Assembly (NCBI RefSeq): GCF_000787395.1
Contig: NZ_JRAA01000001.1
Location: 248,001-312,000, forward strand
Reading direction: 5' to 3'
Source of the DNA: Solemya velum gill symbiont
GTDB taxonomy: Bacteria; Pseudomonadota; Gammaproteobacteria; Chromatiales; Chromatiaceae
Length of the DNA stretch: 64,000 bases
Part shown: piece by piece, positions 1 to 7,969 of the stretch
Layout: every line of letters starts with the position of its first letter
Position numbering within the stretch: the first letter of the stretch is position 1
Translations under genes and position numbers: made by a program
Notes under the pieces: generated by a model
The model's input: the letters and a program-made list of their open reading frames with translations, nothing else
The model's database searches: none
Told to the model about the DNA's origin: nothing

Positions 1-939
1 AGTTGTGTGAATGGTGGTCTCATCGGTTCCAGTGCTGTGGTTACCGCGGTATGCGATGTCATCAGGCGTGTAGCCCCTATGCCGTCGACTGTGCTTCTTG
101 ACGGGGAATCAGGAACCGGAAAGGAACTTGCTGCTCGTGCAATTCACGACTGGAGCGGCAGGAGCGGCGGTTTTGTACCTGTGAATTGCGGTGCCATGAC
201 AGGCGAGTTGCTTGAAAGTGAACTCTTCGGACATGCCAAGGGTGCATTCACAGGCGCCACGCAGGCGCGCGATGGTCTCTTCTTCTACGCCAATGGCGGC
301 ACTATTTTTCTCGACGAGATTGGCGAAATGCCAATGACGATGCAGACCCACCTGCTGCGTGTCATGGAGGAGCGCGAGGTCAGGCCGGTCGGTGGCAATC
401 ATTCTGTACCTGTTGATGTACGTATCGTGGCGGCGACCAATCGTGACCTCAAGACTGCTGTCGAGCAGGGAACCTTTCGCGCCGACCTCTACTACCGTCT
501 CAATGTCCTCACCATCAGAATGCCGACTTTGCGCGAGCGTAAAGAGGATATACCCGAACTCGCGTCATGGTTTGCCACCACGATCTCGGCAGAACTCGGA
601 CTGCCGCAACCACAAATCGACAAGGTTGCGTTGCATCGCCTGAAACAGCACGACTGGCCGGGTAACGTGCGTGAACTGAAGAATGTTGTCGAGCGATGTT
701 TGCTGCTCAGAAACTGTCCGAGTGAATGTCTTGATGGTACTGACTTTTCTGTCGCCAGTGGTTCAGGGGCGCTTGGTGAAAATGCCAACGAGTTGTTACT
801 GGAGACAGTTGAACGCCAGCATATTCTCAGGGTGCTGGAACTGGAGAGTGGGAATAAATCTGCAGCTGCACGCCTGCTCGGTGTGTCGCGCAAAACGCTT
901 GACAGGAAGTGCCGTGCGTGGGAAGCGGAAGAAGGCTAG
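1..939 (+). CDS. Sigma-54-dependent transcriptional activator (NtrC family), 5' end outside window
   Basis: Activates sigma-54 RNA polymerase by ATP hydrolysis. The reading frame is open from base 1 with no convincing start, and the first visible residues already belong to the AAA+ domain, so any N-terminal receiver or sensor domain lies upstream of the window. Visible: Walker A GESGTGKE (bases 103-126), the sigma-54-contacting GAFTGA loop (241-258), Walker B FLDEIGE (307-327) and a C-terminal Fis-type helix-turn-helix with [14 protein letters not shown] near residues 284-300. It sits beside a formate dehydrogenase locus carrying GG-N10-GC promoter elements at 4076 and 7611, so it is the natural candidate activator of those operons; that link is an inference. 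The input signal cannot be read here. Confidence 0.93.
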   Translation, partial: SCVNGGLIGSSAVVTAVCDVIRRVAPMPSTVLLDGESGTGKELAARAIHDWSGRSGGFVPVNCGAMTGELLESELFGHAKGAFTGATQARDGLFFYANGGTIFLDEIGEMPMTMQTHLLRVMEEREVRPVGGNHSVPVDVRIVAATNRDLKTAVEQGTFRADLYYRLNVLTIRMPTLRERKEDIPELASWFATTISAELGLPQPQIDKVALHRLKQHDWPGNVRELKNVVERCLLLRNCPSECLDGTDFSVASGSGALGENANELLLETVERQHILRVLELESGNKSAAARLLGVSRKTLDRKCRAWEAEEG

Positions 940-945
940 AACAGT

Positions 946-1860
946 TTACTCATCTCCCCAGATCATCTCACCGCTGTGGGTGAAATCATAACCGCCGAGA
1001 TTGTCGGCAACCTGCTTGCAGGCACCTGACTGAAGGCGCCCTAGCAAATCCTGAAAGAGCCTCCGGAACCAGATACCGCGCGACAGCGCCAGGTCGAAGG
1101 CCTCCCAACCAAAAGAGATAAAACCAAGTCCGGCTTCATTGGCAGCGGAACGTGCACCAGGTGCAACATCCGCCTGTCCCATGACGATAGCAGATGCTGC
1201 CTCGCGTTCGCTCAGTGTCGTGGCGGTCACATTGAGCTCTTCGCCACCCGGACACCTGTTGCTCATTTCCAGCAGGAAGCGTTGTGCACCGGCACCGGCC
1301 TGGCGTTGTGCCCAGCGGTACCTTGAGTTGGTCAGTTTTTCCGGGTCATCTGTTTTGGCGAGCACATCCGGGTGCACCATGAGCCCCTGTTCGCGTGCAA
1401 AGGCCCGTATCAGAATCCACTCCTTGTGGGGCTTGTGTTGCTGCAGCAGGGCGGGATGACGTGTACGGCTTTCGCTCTCCGGACCCCAGTGAATGGCACT
1501 GACATCGACGCGGTGTGCTTCGAGCAGGTCAAGCCCAAGGCGGGTGCCGGTGGGTGTGTAACCAACCTGTGCATGGGAATTAATGTCGTGTGCAAATGCC
1601 ATGATGATGCGATACAGAAGAGGATCGTCACTGCCGGCAATGACCAGGCGATCGGTTAACAGTCCACCGTGAGACGAGGTCAGAATCCAGCGATCAATCA
1701 GTTCACGCGGGAACATCCATTTGCCGGTGACCTTGGTGGCAGGTATTCCACCTTCACTGACCAGGGCATAGATTTTTTTCTCATTGACGTGCAGGTAGGC
1801 AGCAACCTGTTTGACACTCATGAAAACATCATGCTGCTCTGGCTGCATTCTGGCGTTCAT
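946..1860 (-). CDS. Helix-turn-helix regulator with periplasmic-binding-protein-like ligand domain
   Basis: 304-residue cytoplasmic regulator with no signal peptide. Residues about 14-60 form an excisionase/MerR-like helix-turn-helix (MSVKQVAAYLHVNEKKIYALV, then a wing with GKWMFPRELIDRWI). The rest resembles the PBP-like domain (PF12727 type) related to molybdate/tungstate-binding proteins: LVIAGSDDPLL, TGTRLGLDLLEAHRVD, and the late G-x-ADVAPGARSAANEAGLGFI stretch. The start overlaps the fdhD stop by four bases, so the two are translationally coupled. With fdhD and moaA in one operon, a role in sensing molybdate, tungstate or a molybdopterin-related ligand is plausible but inferred. Family assignment is good; ligand and targets are unknown. 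Confidence 0.85.
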   Translation of the reverse strand: MNARMQPEQHDVFMSVKQVAAYLHVNEKKIYALVSEGGIPATKVTGKWMFPRELIDRWILTSSHGGLLTDRLVIAGSDDPLLYRIIMAFAHDINSHAQVGYTPTGTRLGLDLLEAHRVDVSAIHWGPESESRTRHPALLQQHKPHKEWILIRAFAREQGLMVHPDVLAKTDDPEKLTNSRYRWAQRQAGAGAQRFLLEMSNRCPGGEELNVTATTLSEREAASAIVMGQADVAPGARSAANEAGLGFISFGWEAFDLALSRGIWFRRLFQDLLGRLQSGACKQVADNLGGYDFTHSGEMIWGDE

Positions 1861-2780
1861 GCCTGCGTCCTTTCTGAATCGCGTTTGGAACTGCTCTGTT
1901 TGGTCTTGTCGGAGTGCGGTCTTTGCGGCGGTATCGCATCGAACTGGATTCTCTCGGCACCGTGATAGGCGAGAAAGTGTTTCCCCTTGGCTCTTGCAAT
2001 CAGGGCGACTCCGATCGTTTGTGCCAGTTCAAGTCCCTTCTGCGTGACACCTGACCGTGACAGAACGACCGGGATGCCCATCTGCGCAACCTTGATGACC
2101 ATCTCTGATGTCAGTCTGCCGGTTGTATAGAACCACTTGTCTTCACCCCTGGTGGCATTGAGCCACATGTGGCCACTGATTGAATCAGCTGCATTGTGCC
2201 TGCCGACATCTTCGACGAAGAGGTCGACAAAGGGATCTGTCTGTTCGCCAAAGCCACACAGGGCACAGCCATGTACTGCACCAGCCTGGCGATAGACCTC
2301 GTTATAGTTGTTGAGGTAATCGAGTAGCTTGTAGATGTGTGATTGATAGATATCTGTCTGTGGAACGCGCAGTTTTTCGATCTGTTCTCCCATGCGGCCG
2401 AATACGGTGCCCTGACCACAACCACTGGTGACCGTACGGTGCTTGAGTTTTTCATCAAGATCCGTGATGCGTTCAAAGGTCTCTACTGTGACTGCCTGTT
2501 TGTCCCAGTCGACACGGATTGAATCTACAGACTCGAGACAGGGGACAAGACGCTGATTAAGGAGGTAACCGAGGGTCAGCATCTCCGGGTGTGTGCCGAG
2601 CGTCATCAGGGTGACGATCTCACGATCGTCGAGAAAGAGTGTCAGCGGACGTTCACCGGCAACCTGACCGGCACGCTGGTTTCCATATTCATCGACGGCG
2701 ACAACATCGTGTGCAGGACGCAGGCCGGCATTGGTCATTTCAGGCAGGTGACGGGGTTTGGCTTTTGCTGTCCCGCTCAT
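1857..2780 (-). CDS. fdhD: FdhD-family sulfurtransferase for formate dehydrogenase maturation
   Basis: FdhD passes sulfur from a cysteine desulfurase to the molybdenum cofactor before its insertion into formate dehydrogenase. The 307-residue product has the family landmarks: ERPLTLFLDDREI near residue 43, EDVGRHNAADSISGHM around residue 190, and FYTTGRLTSEMVIKVAQMGIP followed by SRSG and a Rossmann-like C-terminus. The usual CxxC (E. coli C121 and C124) is altered: here the loop reads SGCGQGT with one cysteine (C121), and a separate CALC (C172, C175) replaces the usual HAAA segment. It is co-transcribed after moaA (6-bp gap) and with the downstream regulator, facing away from the formate dehydrogenase genes that need it. 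Confidence 0.92.
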   Translation of the reverse strand: MSGTAKAKPRHLPEMTNAGLRPAHDVVAVDEYGNQRAGQVAGERPLTLFLDDREIVTLMTLGTHPEMLTLGYLLNQRLVPCLESVDSIRVDWDKQAVTVETFERITDLDEKLKHRTVTSGCGQGTVFGRMGEQIEKLRVPQTDIYQSHIYKLLDYLNNYNEVYRQAGAVHGCALCGFGEQTDPFVDLFVEDVGRHNAADSISGHMWLNATRGEDKWFYTTGRLTSEMVIKVAQMGIPVVLSRSGVTQKGLELAQTIGVALIARAKGKHFLAYHGAERIQFDAIPPQRPHSDKTKQSSSKRDSERTQA

Positions 2781-2786
2781 GGCCTG

Positions 2787-3803
2787 TTATCCGCCAGTAT
2801 GGTTCATGTGACGAAAGATGATTGGCTTGGCCTCAAGATCGAATTCGTGTCCCTCGGGTTTGAGATGCATTGAGTCGATCAGCGCTTTGCGCAGGGCTTC
2901 ACTGTCGCCGGGAGATGAGCGAATCACGTGGCGCAGATCCATCGAGTGTTCCTGCCCGAGGCACAGCAGTAGATTCCCTTCAGCAGTCAGGCGCACGCGG
3001 TTGCAAGTGTCGCAGAAGTTGTGGCTGTGCGGCGAGATAAAACCGATGCGGCTGTCGATGCCGGGAATACGGTAGTAGCGCGAGGGACCGCCGGTGCTCT
3101 CCGTGGTTGGGAGCAGTTCATGTTCGCTCGACAGGTCCTGCATGATGCGGTCTGTGGAGTAATAGGTTTCTGCACGATCGTGGCTGTTGACCACGCCGAG
3201 CGGCATCTCCTCGATGAAGCTGATGTCGTAGCCATGCTTGATAGCAAACTCGGTCAGTTCCAGTATTTCGTCATGGTTGCGGTTTTCCAGAATGACGGTG
3301 TTGAGCTTGATTTTCTCGATACCGGCATCGCGTGCAGCATCCAGGCCGGCGAATACGCGTTCGAGTTTGCCGTTGCGCGTCAGCGCGGTGAAGCGTTCAG
3401 GTTTGAGAGTGTCGAGACTGACATTGATCCGCTTGACGCCTGCCTTGCGCAGTTGTTCTGCATAGCGCGGCAGCTGCGTGCCATTGGTAGTCAGTGTCAG
3501 ATCATCGAGTCCTTCGGTTTTACCGAGTTCCTCGAACACCATCATGATGTCACGGCGGTTGAGAGGTTCACCGCCTGTAATACGAATTTTGTTGACGCCC
3601 AGACTGATGGCCGTCTGGCCGATACTGATGATCTCTTCAAGAGTCAACAGCTGTTCTCGCGGGATGAATTTTATCTCTTCCGACATGCAGTAGACGCAGC
3701 GCAGGTCACACCTGTCAGTAACCGACATGCGCAGATAGTTTACCTTGCGCCCGAATCGGTCTACGAGTCTGTCAGTTGCATTAGTTGGTGTTGTGCCATT
3801 CAT
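2787..3803 (-). CDS. moaA: GTP 3',8-cyclase MoaA (molybdenum cofactor biosynthesis)
   Basis: Radical-SAM enzyme that makes (8S)-3',8-cyclo-7,8-dihydroGTP, the first step of molybdopterin synthesis. The 338-residue protein carries the N-terminal radical-SAM cluster motif CDLRCVYC (C32, C36, C39), the GGEPL SAM-binding motif, the C-terminal second cluster motif CDTCNRVRLTAEGNLLLCLG, and the terminal GG dipeptide needed for activity. It is the first gene of the minus-strand moaA-fdhD-regulator operon. Other moa genes are not in the window, so this copy may be dedicated to cofactor supply for the neighbouring formate dehydrogenase. A sigma-54-like element lies about 55 bases upstream of the start on the minus strand. 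Confidence 0.97.
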   Translation of the reverse strand: MNGTTPTNATDRLVDRFGRKVNYLRMSVTDRCDLRCVYCMSEEIKFIPREQLLTLEEIISIGQTAISLGVNKIRITGGEPLNRRDIMMVFEELGKTEGLDDLTLTTNGTQLPRYAEQLRKAGVKRINVSLDTLKPERFTALTRNGKLERVFAGLDAARDAGIEKIKLNTVILENRNHDEILELTEFAIKHGYDISFIEEMPLGVVNSHDRAETYYSTDRIMQDLSSEHELLPTTESTGGPSRYYRIPGIDSRIGFISPHSHNFCDTCNRVRLTAEGNLLLCLGQEHSMDLRHVIRSSPGDSEALRKALIDSMHLKPEGHEFDLEAKPIIFRHMNHTGG

Positions 3804-3857
3804 GGCATCTCCCGTGATTTCGCATGCATCGGCAGTACAGCATCAGATTGAACACTT

Positions 3858-3873
3858 TGCAAGAAGCATTCCC
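3858..3873 (-). promoter_or_regulatory. Possible sigma-54 promoter for the moaA-fdhD operon
   Basis: Read on the minus strand the segment is GGGAATGCTTCTTGCA: a GG and a GC exactly ten bases apart, with a perfect -12 TTGCA but a -24 box that departs from TGGCAC. The predicted transcription start falls about 45 bases upstream of the moaA start codon. It is weaker than the two plus-strand elements and is listed because all three lie in the same regulon. Confidence 0.4.
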
Positions 3874-4075
3874 GCAGGGAGTGCAACCTTTGTACGACAG
3901 TCATTTTGCCGATTTTCACTTCCTGATAACCCTCGATTATACCCTCGAACTGATACATTTTGACCAATTGATTTCAGGCAGCATGGACATTGTGGGACAG
4001 TTCGATTGGATTTCAGTGGCTTATATTCCTCTAAAACAGCTGTTATTTCGCCAATGCTGGTTGTTGGAGAGACTC

Positions 4076-4091
4076 TGGTACATAACTTGCT
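4076..4091 (+). promoter_or_regulatory. Sigma-54 promoter for the formate dehydrogenase accessory operon
   Basis: TGGTACATAACTTGCT matches the -24/-12 consensus TGGCAC-N5-TTGCA, with GG at 4077-4078 and GC at 4089-4090 separated by exactly ten bases. The predicted start near 4102 lies about 30 bases before the GTG start of the DUF3305 gene at 4132. That also argues against any more upstream start for that gene. The surrounding 3804-4131 gap (328 bp) holds this element and its possible divergent partner; I see nothing else in it. Confidence 0.65.
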
Positions 4092-4131
4092 CTTTATAGT
4101 GATTACGCAAGTTGATTTGAAAGGAGAGCAG

Positions 4132-4659
4132 GTGGAACCGACAGCACTGAATGATCAGGCGGAGAAGGTGGTTGAGCATTTTCCTGTTGCAGTGATTCTC
4201 GAGCGTCGCGAGGCGAAGAGTCAGTGGGTCGATTATGTCTGGTCTGCGGTTGGTGTCACTGTTGGTAGCCAGGATCATCTTCCGCGCAGAGAGGCGCAGC
4301 TGGTTCATGAGGAGGAGGGTGTACAACACTATCTTTACGGTGGCCTGCAGGTTGCACTCTATGTCGACCAGTGCGAGAGCTATTACCACAACATGATGAC
4401 CGAAACGCCGCGCTGCTACATTGTTGCCTACGATGCGGAGGAGAGCGGCACCGGAATGCCGGAACCTTTCCTTGTCACCATGAGCTTTGACGAGGCGCAC
4501 TGTTACCTCGAAGCGGAAGGTGAAGTCTACAGTGTTGATGTGCCACCGGAACTTTATCGCTGGACCGAGGATTATGTGCTTGCACACTATGTCGCCGAGA
4601 AGAAAAAGAAACGCAAGCTGGTCGACTGGAAGAAGCAGGGGCGTGAGAGGGCATCATGA
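4132..4659 (+). CDS. DUF3305 protein, formate dehydrogenase accessory
   Basis: 175-residue protein matching the DUF3305 pattern (FPVAVILERREAKSQWVDYVWSAVGV near the N-terminus), a family typically found with DUF3306 and membrane formate dehydrogenases. No biochemical role is established. The frame extends upstream to 4006, but a GTG at 4132 preceded by AGGAG (spacing five) and by the sigma-54 element at 4076 is the better start. The C-terminus is basic (KKKKRKLVDWKKQ). It overlaps the next gene by ATGA (4656-4659) and opens the accessory operon. A protein-protein or assembly role is inferred from context only. Confidence 0.82.
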   Translation: MEPTALNDQAEKVVEHFPVAVILERREAKSQWVDYVWSAVGVTVGSQDHLPRREAQLVHEEEGVQHYLYGGLQVALYVDQCESYYHNMMTETPRCYIVAYDAEESGTGMPEPFLVTMSFDEAHCYLEAEGEVYSVDVPPELYRWTEDYVLAHYVAEKKKKRKLVDWKKQGRERAS

Positions 4660-5192
4660 AACAGGCGTCTCATAGCGATACTGTTGCTGACGATGAATTG
4701 CGTGATGAGTCCTTCATGCAGCGTTTCAGCAGGCGCAAAAGCGAGGCACGGCTTGTAGAAACAGGTGATATCGAACAGCAACCGGAAGAGATTGCAGAAG
4801 CAGAAGAGGCGTTGCCGACCGATGAAGATATGCCACCGATTGAAAGCTTGACAGCGGATTCCGATTTTTCACCCTTCATGTCGCCAAAGGTGAGTGAGGG
4901 TTTACGCAAGCTGGCATTGAGGAAGCTTTTCCATAGTCCAGAGTTCAATTTCATTAGTGAACTCGATGAATACGCAGAGGACTTTACCAAGTTTGAACTG
5001 CTTGGCGATATCGTCACTTCCGATATGCGCCATCAACTCGAGATGGAGGCGAAACGCAGGCTCGAGGAGGCGATGAATTCAGATGAGGCTGAAGAGTTGG
5101 AAGAGGTGCCCGATATAACAGTCGTCGATGAGAGTGTCACCGATGAAGGTGATGCAGAGATGGATGACCTGGATGTTGAGTCAGAAACCTAG
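4656..5192 (+). CDS. DUF3306 protein, formate dehydrogenase accessory
   Basis: 178-residue, strongly acidic protein of the DUF3306 type. It has an N-terminal SFMQRFSRRKSEAR segment, an acidic linker, and a central region (SEGLRKLALRKLFHSPEFN then ELDEYAEDFTKFE) that is the recognisable family core. The C-terminal tail is low-complexity Glu/Asp. There is no signal peptide or membrane segment, so it is cytoplasmic. Its start codon overlaps the DUF3305 stop (ATGA), indicating translational coupling. Function is unknown; the constant pairing with DUF3305, a polyferredoxin, a TorD-like chaperone and FdhABC implies a role in assembling or wiring the formate dehydrogenase. Confidence 0.82.
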   Translation: MKQASHSDTVADDELRDESFMQRFSRRKSEARLVETGDIEQQPEEIAEAEEALPTDEDMPPIESLTADSDFSPFMSPKVSEGLRKLALRKLFHSPEFNFISELDEYAEDFTKFELLGDIVTSDMRHQLEMEAKRRLEEAMNSDEAEELEEVPDITVVDESVTDEGDAEMDDLDVESET

Positions 5193-5240
5193 AACTTCTA
5201 TGTGAGTGGCAATTGAGCCAATAGAGAGGTAAGAAACCAG

Positions 5241-6875
5241 ATGGAGCAGAGCCTGGAGCAGGAACGTAACAGACAAGCGCGGTCAACGGCCTGTGCTGCC
5301 GTTGACAGCCTCGCAGTCAGTCCGACCGGTATTGTGCAGTACACCTCACGTGGACGTGTACTGGTGGTTGGTGATGAGGAGGCGCAGCTGTTCGCCAATC
5401 GTATCGAACCACCATTGCATGCCGAGGTGCTGTTGCAGAAAGGTAGCGAAGAGCCTGGTGTTCCCGTTGTCGCCGTCGGCGGACGCAAGGTCAGGATTAA
5501 TGGTCATCTTGGCGCCTTTGTTATTGAGCTTGGAGAGCCGGGAAAGCCCAGCTTTCAGCGAATAGAGAGCGACATGGTGCTTGATTTTGGCGAAAAACCA
5601 TTGATCGGCGCGGAATTTCTGCCTCCGGGTTACTGGTACTTTTCAACTGAGCCACAGGAGATGGACCGCGCACTGCTCGAAATCGCCCCGATGGTCGGTA
5701 CTTTCGAGAAGCCACGCTTTTTTGACTATGATCCGGATATCTGTGCGCACGCTCGTGCAGGCAGAGAAGGCTGCGAGCGCTGTATTCTTGCATGCCCGGC
5801 AGATGCGATTATCTCGATCGGCGAGTCAGTTGAGGTCAATCCCAATCTCTGCCAGGGTGGTGGTGTCTGCGCCAGCGTCTGTCCTACCGGTGCCATGCGC
5901 TATGCTTATCCATCACCCGCAGATACTCTCAGGCGTGTGCACCTGATGCTGAAAAAGTATCTTGAAGCAGGCGGTAATGATCCTGTCGTGCTGTTTGCTT
6001 CTGAGGCAGACGCGATGTCACTCGGAGAACTTCAGCCAAACATATTGCTACTGGTCGTCGAGGAACTCGGCAGTGTCGGTCTTGAGGTCTGGCTGTCAGC
6101 GCTTGCCTGGGGAGCACAAGAGGTATTACTGGCAGACGGGGAGTCTGTGCTGCGCGGGATACGCCTGAATCTTGATGAGCAGATGAAGATTGCAGATTCA
6201 ATCCTTCATGGCATGGCTTACCCGGCAAATTTGATCCGTTTTCTCGGTGCGGAAGAGATCGGCAAGGCAAGCGGTGCGAAGATGCCGCAGATCAGTGCTG
6301 CAGCGTTCGAATCCTTTAACGAGAAACGCACCATGCTGTTTCTTGCAATTGATCACCTGTTTCAGCAGTCAGGATCAAGCCTTGAGATGATTTCCCTGCC
6401 GGACGATGCGGCTTTTGGCCGAATTGAGGTAGAGAGTTCCGCTTGTACTCTCTGCATGGGTTGTACATCCGTTTGCCCGGTAAAGGCGCTACAGGCGGGT
6501 AATGATGAGCCCAGGTTGCAGTTTATCGAACAGAACTGCGTGCAGTGCGGTCTGTGCGAGAGTGCCTGTCCGGAGAATGCAATAACCCTCCAAACACGCC
6601 TGCTGACCAGTGTCGAGAAGCGCCGACAACTGGTCACCTTGCACGAGGAAGCGCCTTTTCTGTGCTGCTCATGCGGTAAGCCGTTTGCCAGCAAGGGCAT
6701 GATCAGCAAGATGCTGGATCAACTTTCCGGGCACCCGATGTTCCAGAGCGAGCGTGCCATCAAACGTCTGCAGATGTGCGAAGAGTGTCGCGTCGTCGAT
6801 GCGATTCAGGATCAGGATGCGATCGATGCAGGTATCGCAATAAAGCAGCCTGAGACAAACCAACGTAAAAACTAG
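5241..6875 (+). CDS. Large 4Fe-4S ferredoxin-domain protein of the formate dehydrogenase locus
   Basis: 544-residue cytoplasmic protein with two pairs of 4Fe-4S motifs. The first pair is CERCILACPADAI and CQGGGVCASVCPTGAM near residues 175-220; the second is CTLCMGCTSVCPVKAL and CVQCGLCESACPENAI near residues 402-450. A further cysteine-rich tail has CCSCG and CEEC. The mid-section (residues about 240-380) resembles a hydrogenase/Hdr-type FAD-less electron-transfer segment but I cannot assign it firmly. No signal peptide is present. It lies between DUF3306 and the TorD-like gene, as in other formate dehydrogenase accessory operons. Likely an electron carrier or maturation factor; the precise partner is unknown. 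Confidence 0.87.
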   Translation: MEQSLEQERNRQARSTACAAVDSLAVSPTGIVQYTSRGRVLVVGDEEAQLFANRIEPPLHAEVLLQKGSEEPGVPVVAVGGRKVRINGHLGAFVIELGEPGKPSFQRIESDMVLDFGEKPLIGAEFLPPGYWYFSTEPQEMDRALLEIAPMVGTFEKPRFFDYDPDICAHARAGREGCERCILACPADAIISIGESVEVNPNLCQGGGVCASVCPTGAMRYAYPSPADTLRRVHLMLKKYLEAGGNDPVVLFASEADAMSLGELQPNILLLVVEELGSVGLEVWLSALAWGAQEVLLADGESVLRGIRLNLDEQMKIADSILHGMAYPANLIRFLGAEEIGKASGAKMPQISAAAFESFNEKRTMLFLAIDHLFQQSGSSLEMISLPDDAAFGRIEVESSACTLCMGCTSVCPVKALQAGNDEPRLQFIEQNCVQCGLCESACPENAITLQTRLLTSVEKRRQLVTLHEEAPFLCCSCGKPFASKGMISKMLDQLSGHPMFQSERAIKRLQMCEECRVVDAIQDQDAIDAGIAIKQPETNQRKN

Positions 6876-6887
6876 CGAGATAACTAC

Positions 6888-7517
6888 ATGCAAACCTCAT
6901 CACAGGAAGCTGCCACGACACAAGAGCCCATTGTGTCATTACCCGAAGAACAGGCTCGTCGTGCCGGGATTTACTCGATTCTGGCAGCCCTGCTGAGGGC
7001 TGCTCCTGAACAGCCGTTGCTGGATCATCTCGGTGGGCTTGATGTTGCTGGCGGTGATAATGGTAATGAGCTGTTGCTGTCGCTGTCGATGTTGTCGCTT
7101 GCATGTGGAGATTTTGATCCACGTTCGATTGCATCTGAATATCATGACCTGTTTATCGGGATCGGTCGTGGAGAGCTAGTGCCATACGGCTCCTGGTACC
7201 AGACTGGTTACCTGATGGAGAAACCACTAAGTGAGTTGCGTGACGATCTAAAGCGACTCGGTTTTGCCAGGGATGAGTCGCACAAGGAGCCGGAAGATCA
7301 TGTTGCGGCACTCTTCGAGATTATGGAGATGCTGATTCTCGATGCGGTTCCGGTCGAACAGCAGGCGGCATTTTATGATGCCCACGTTGGTTCATGGTGC
7401 AGCAAGTTCCTCGCTGATCTCGCGAATGCCCAGGGCGCGACTTTTTATCGCTCAGTGGCACGCTTCGGTTCGGCATTCTGTGACCTCGAGTCACGCTATC
7501 TGGGGATGAATGCCTGA
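6888..7517 (+). CDS. TorD/DmsD-family molybdoenzyme chaperone
   Basis: 209-residue all-helical cytoplasmic chaperone of the TorD family, which binds the Tat signal and apo-form of molybdoenzymes until the cofactor is inserted. Family landmarks are the RAGIYSILAALLRAAPEQPLL N-terminus, EYHDLFIGIGRGELVPYGSWY (the conserved Y-x-x-L-F-x-G and P-Y-x-S-x-Y), and PEDHVAALFEIME. Its client is almost certainly the Tat-signal-bearing catalytic subunit encoded 450 bases downstream. It starts 12 bases after the polyferredoxin gene and closes the accessory operon. Confidence 0.92.
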   Translation: MQTSSQEAATTQEPIVSLPEEQARRAGIYSILAALLRAAPEQPLLDHLGGLDVAGGDNGNELLLSLSMLSLACGDFDPRSIASEYHDLFIGIGRGELVPYGSWYQTGYLMEKPLSELRDDLKRLGFARDESHKEPEDHVAALFEIMEMLILDAVPVEQQAAFYDAHVGSWCSKFLADLANAQGATFYRSVARFGSAFCDLESRYLGMNA

Positions 7518-7610
7518 TCGAATTGCCCCTGAATTAACCTGTTTCTTACCAATAGCATGAGCCAGCTTATGACTTTTGCTCCATTGTTGTAATTATTTTC
7601 CTGATAAGGC

Positions 7611-7626
7611 TGGCATCTTCCTTGCT
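7611..7626 (+). promoter_or_regulatory. Sigma-54 promoter for the formate dehydrogenase structural operon
   Basis: TGGCATCTTCCTTGCT fits the -24/-12 consensus closely: TGGCA, five spacer bases, TTGC, with GG (7612-7613) and GC (7624-7625) ten bases apart. The predicted transcription start near 7637 gives a leader of about 100 bases before the Tat-signal gene at 7735. I found no clear activator-binding palindrome in the 94 bases upstream. Confidence 0.7.
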
Positions 7627-7734
7627 TTATAAATAGGCATCGCCGGAAGTGTGGATGTGAACCCGGCCACATAACCCTGTCTCTGTAAGCAGTGAACAGG
7701 AGAAGAACAGCCAGTTACCCGAGGAACTGAATCA

Positions 7735-7941
7735 ATGAAACAGAAAAAGCTGAAAACATCACAATCGCGTCGCAAGTTCTTGCGCGAGACCGTCACTGCA
7801 GGTGGTACGGCCGCTGCTGCTTTAGCCGTTCCCGGTGCCGTGCAGGCTGATGCCGAATCAGACAAGGCAGTGCAGGAGCAGAGCGATGGTTATCGTCTGA
7901 GCCAGCACGTACTCGATTACTACAAGGGTGCTGCCAGCTGA
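7735..7941 (+). CDS. Small Tat-signal protein of the formate dehydrogenase region
   Basis: 68-residue protein with a twin-arginine signal (SRRKFLRETVTAGG, then an alanine-rich hydrophobic stretch and AVQA cleavage-like site) and a short mature tail ending YRLSQHVLDYYKGAAS. It matches the small 'formate dehydrogenase region Tat target' family (TIGR02811 type), always found directly before the catalytic subunit. It may escort or seal the exported enzyme; the function is not established. It is the first gene after the sigma-54 promoter at 7611, and its stop is 28 bases before the catalytic subunit start. Confidence 0.85.
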   Translation: MKQKKLKTSQSRRKFLRETVTAGGTAAAALAVPGAVQADAESDKAVQEQSDGYRLSQHVLDYYKGAAS

Positions 7942-7969
7942 ATTCCGGCAAGGCATCAGGAGATTTATG

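Noticed and set aside
3021-3851. 276-residue plus-strand ORF
   Set aside because: Antisense shadow of moaA, whose radical-SAM motifs are intact on the minus strand.
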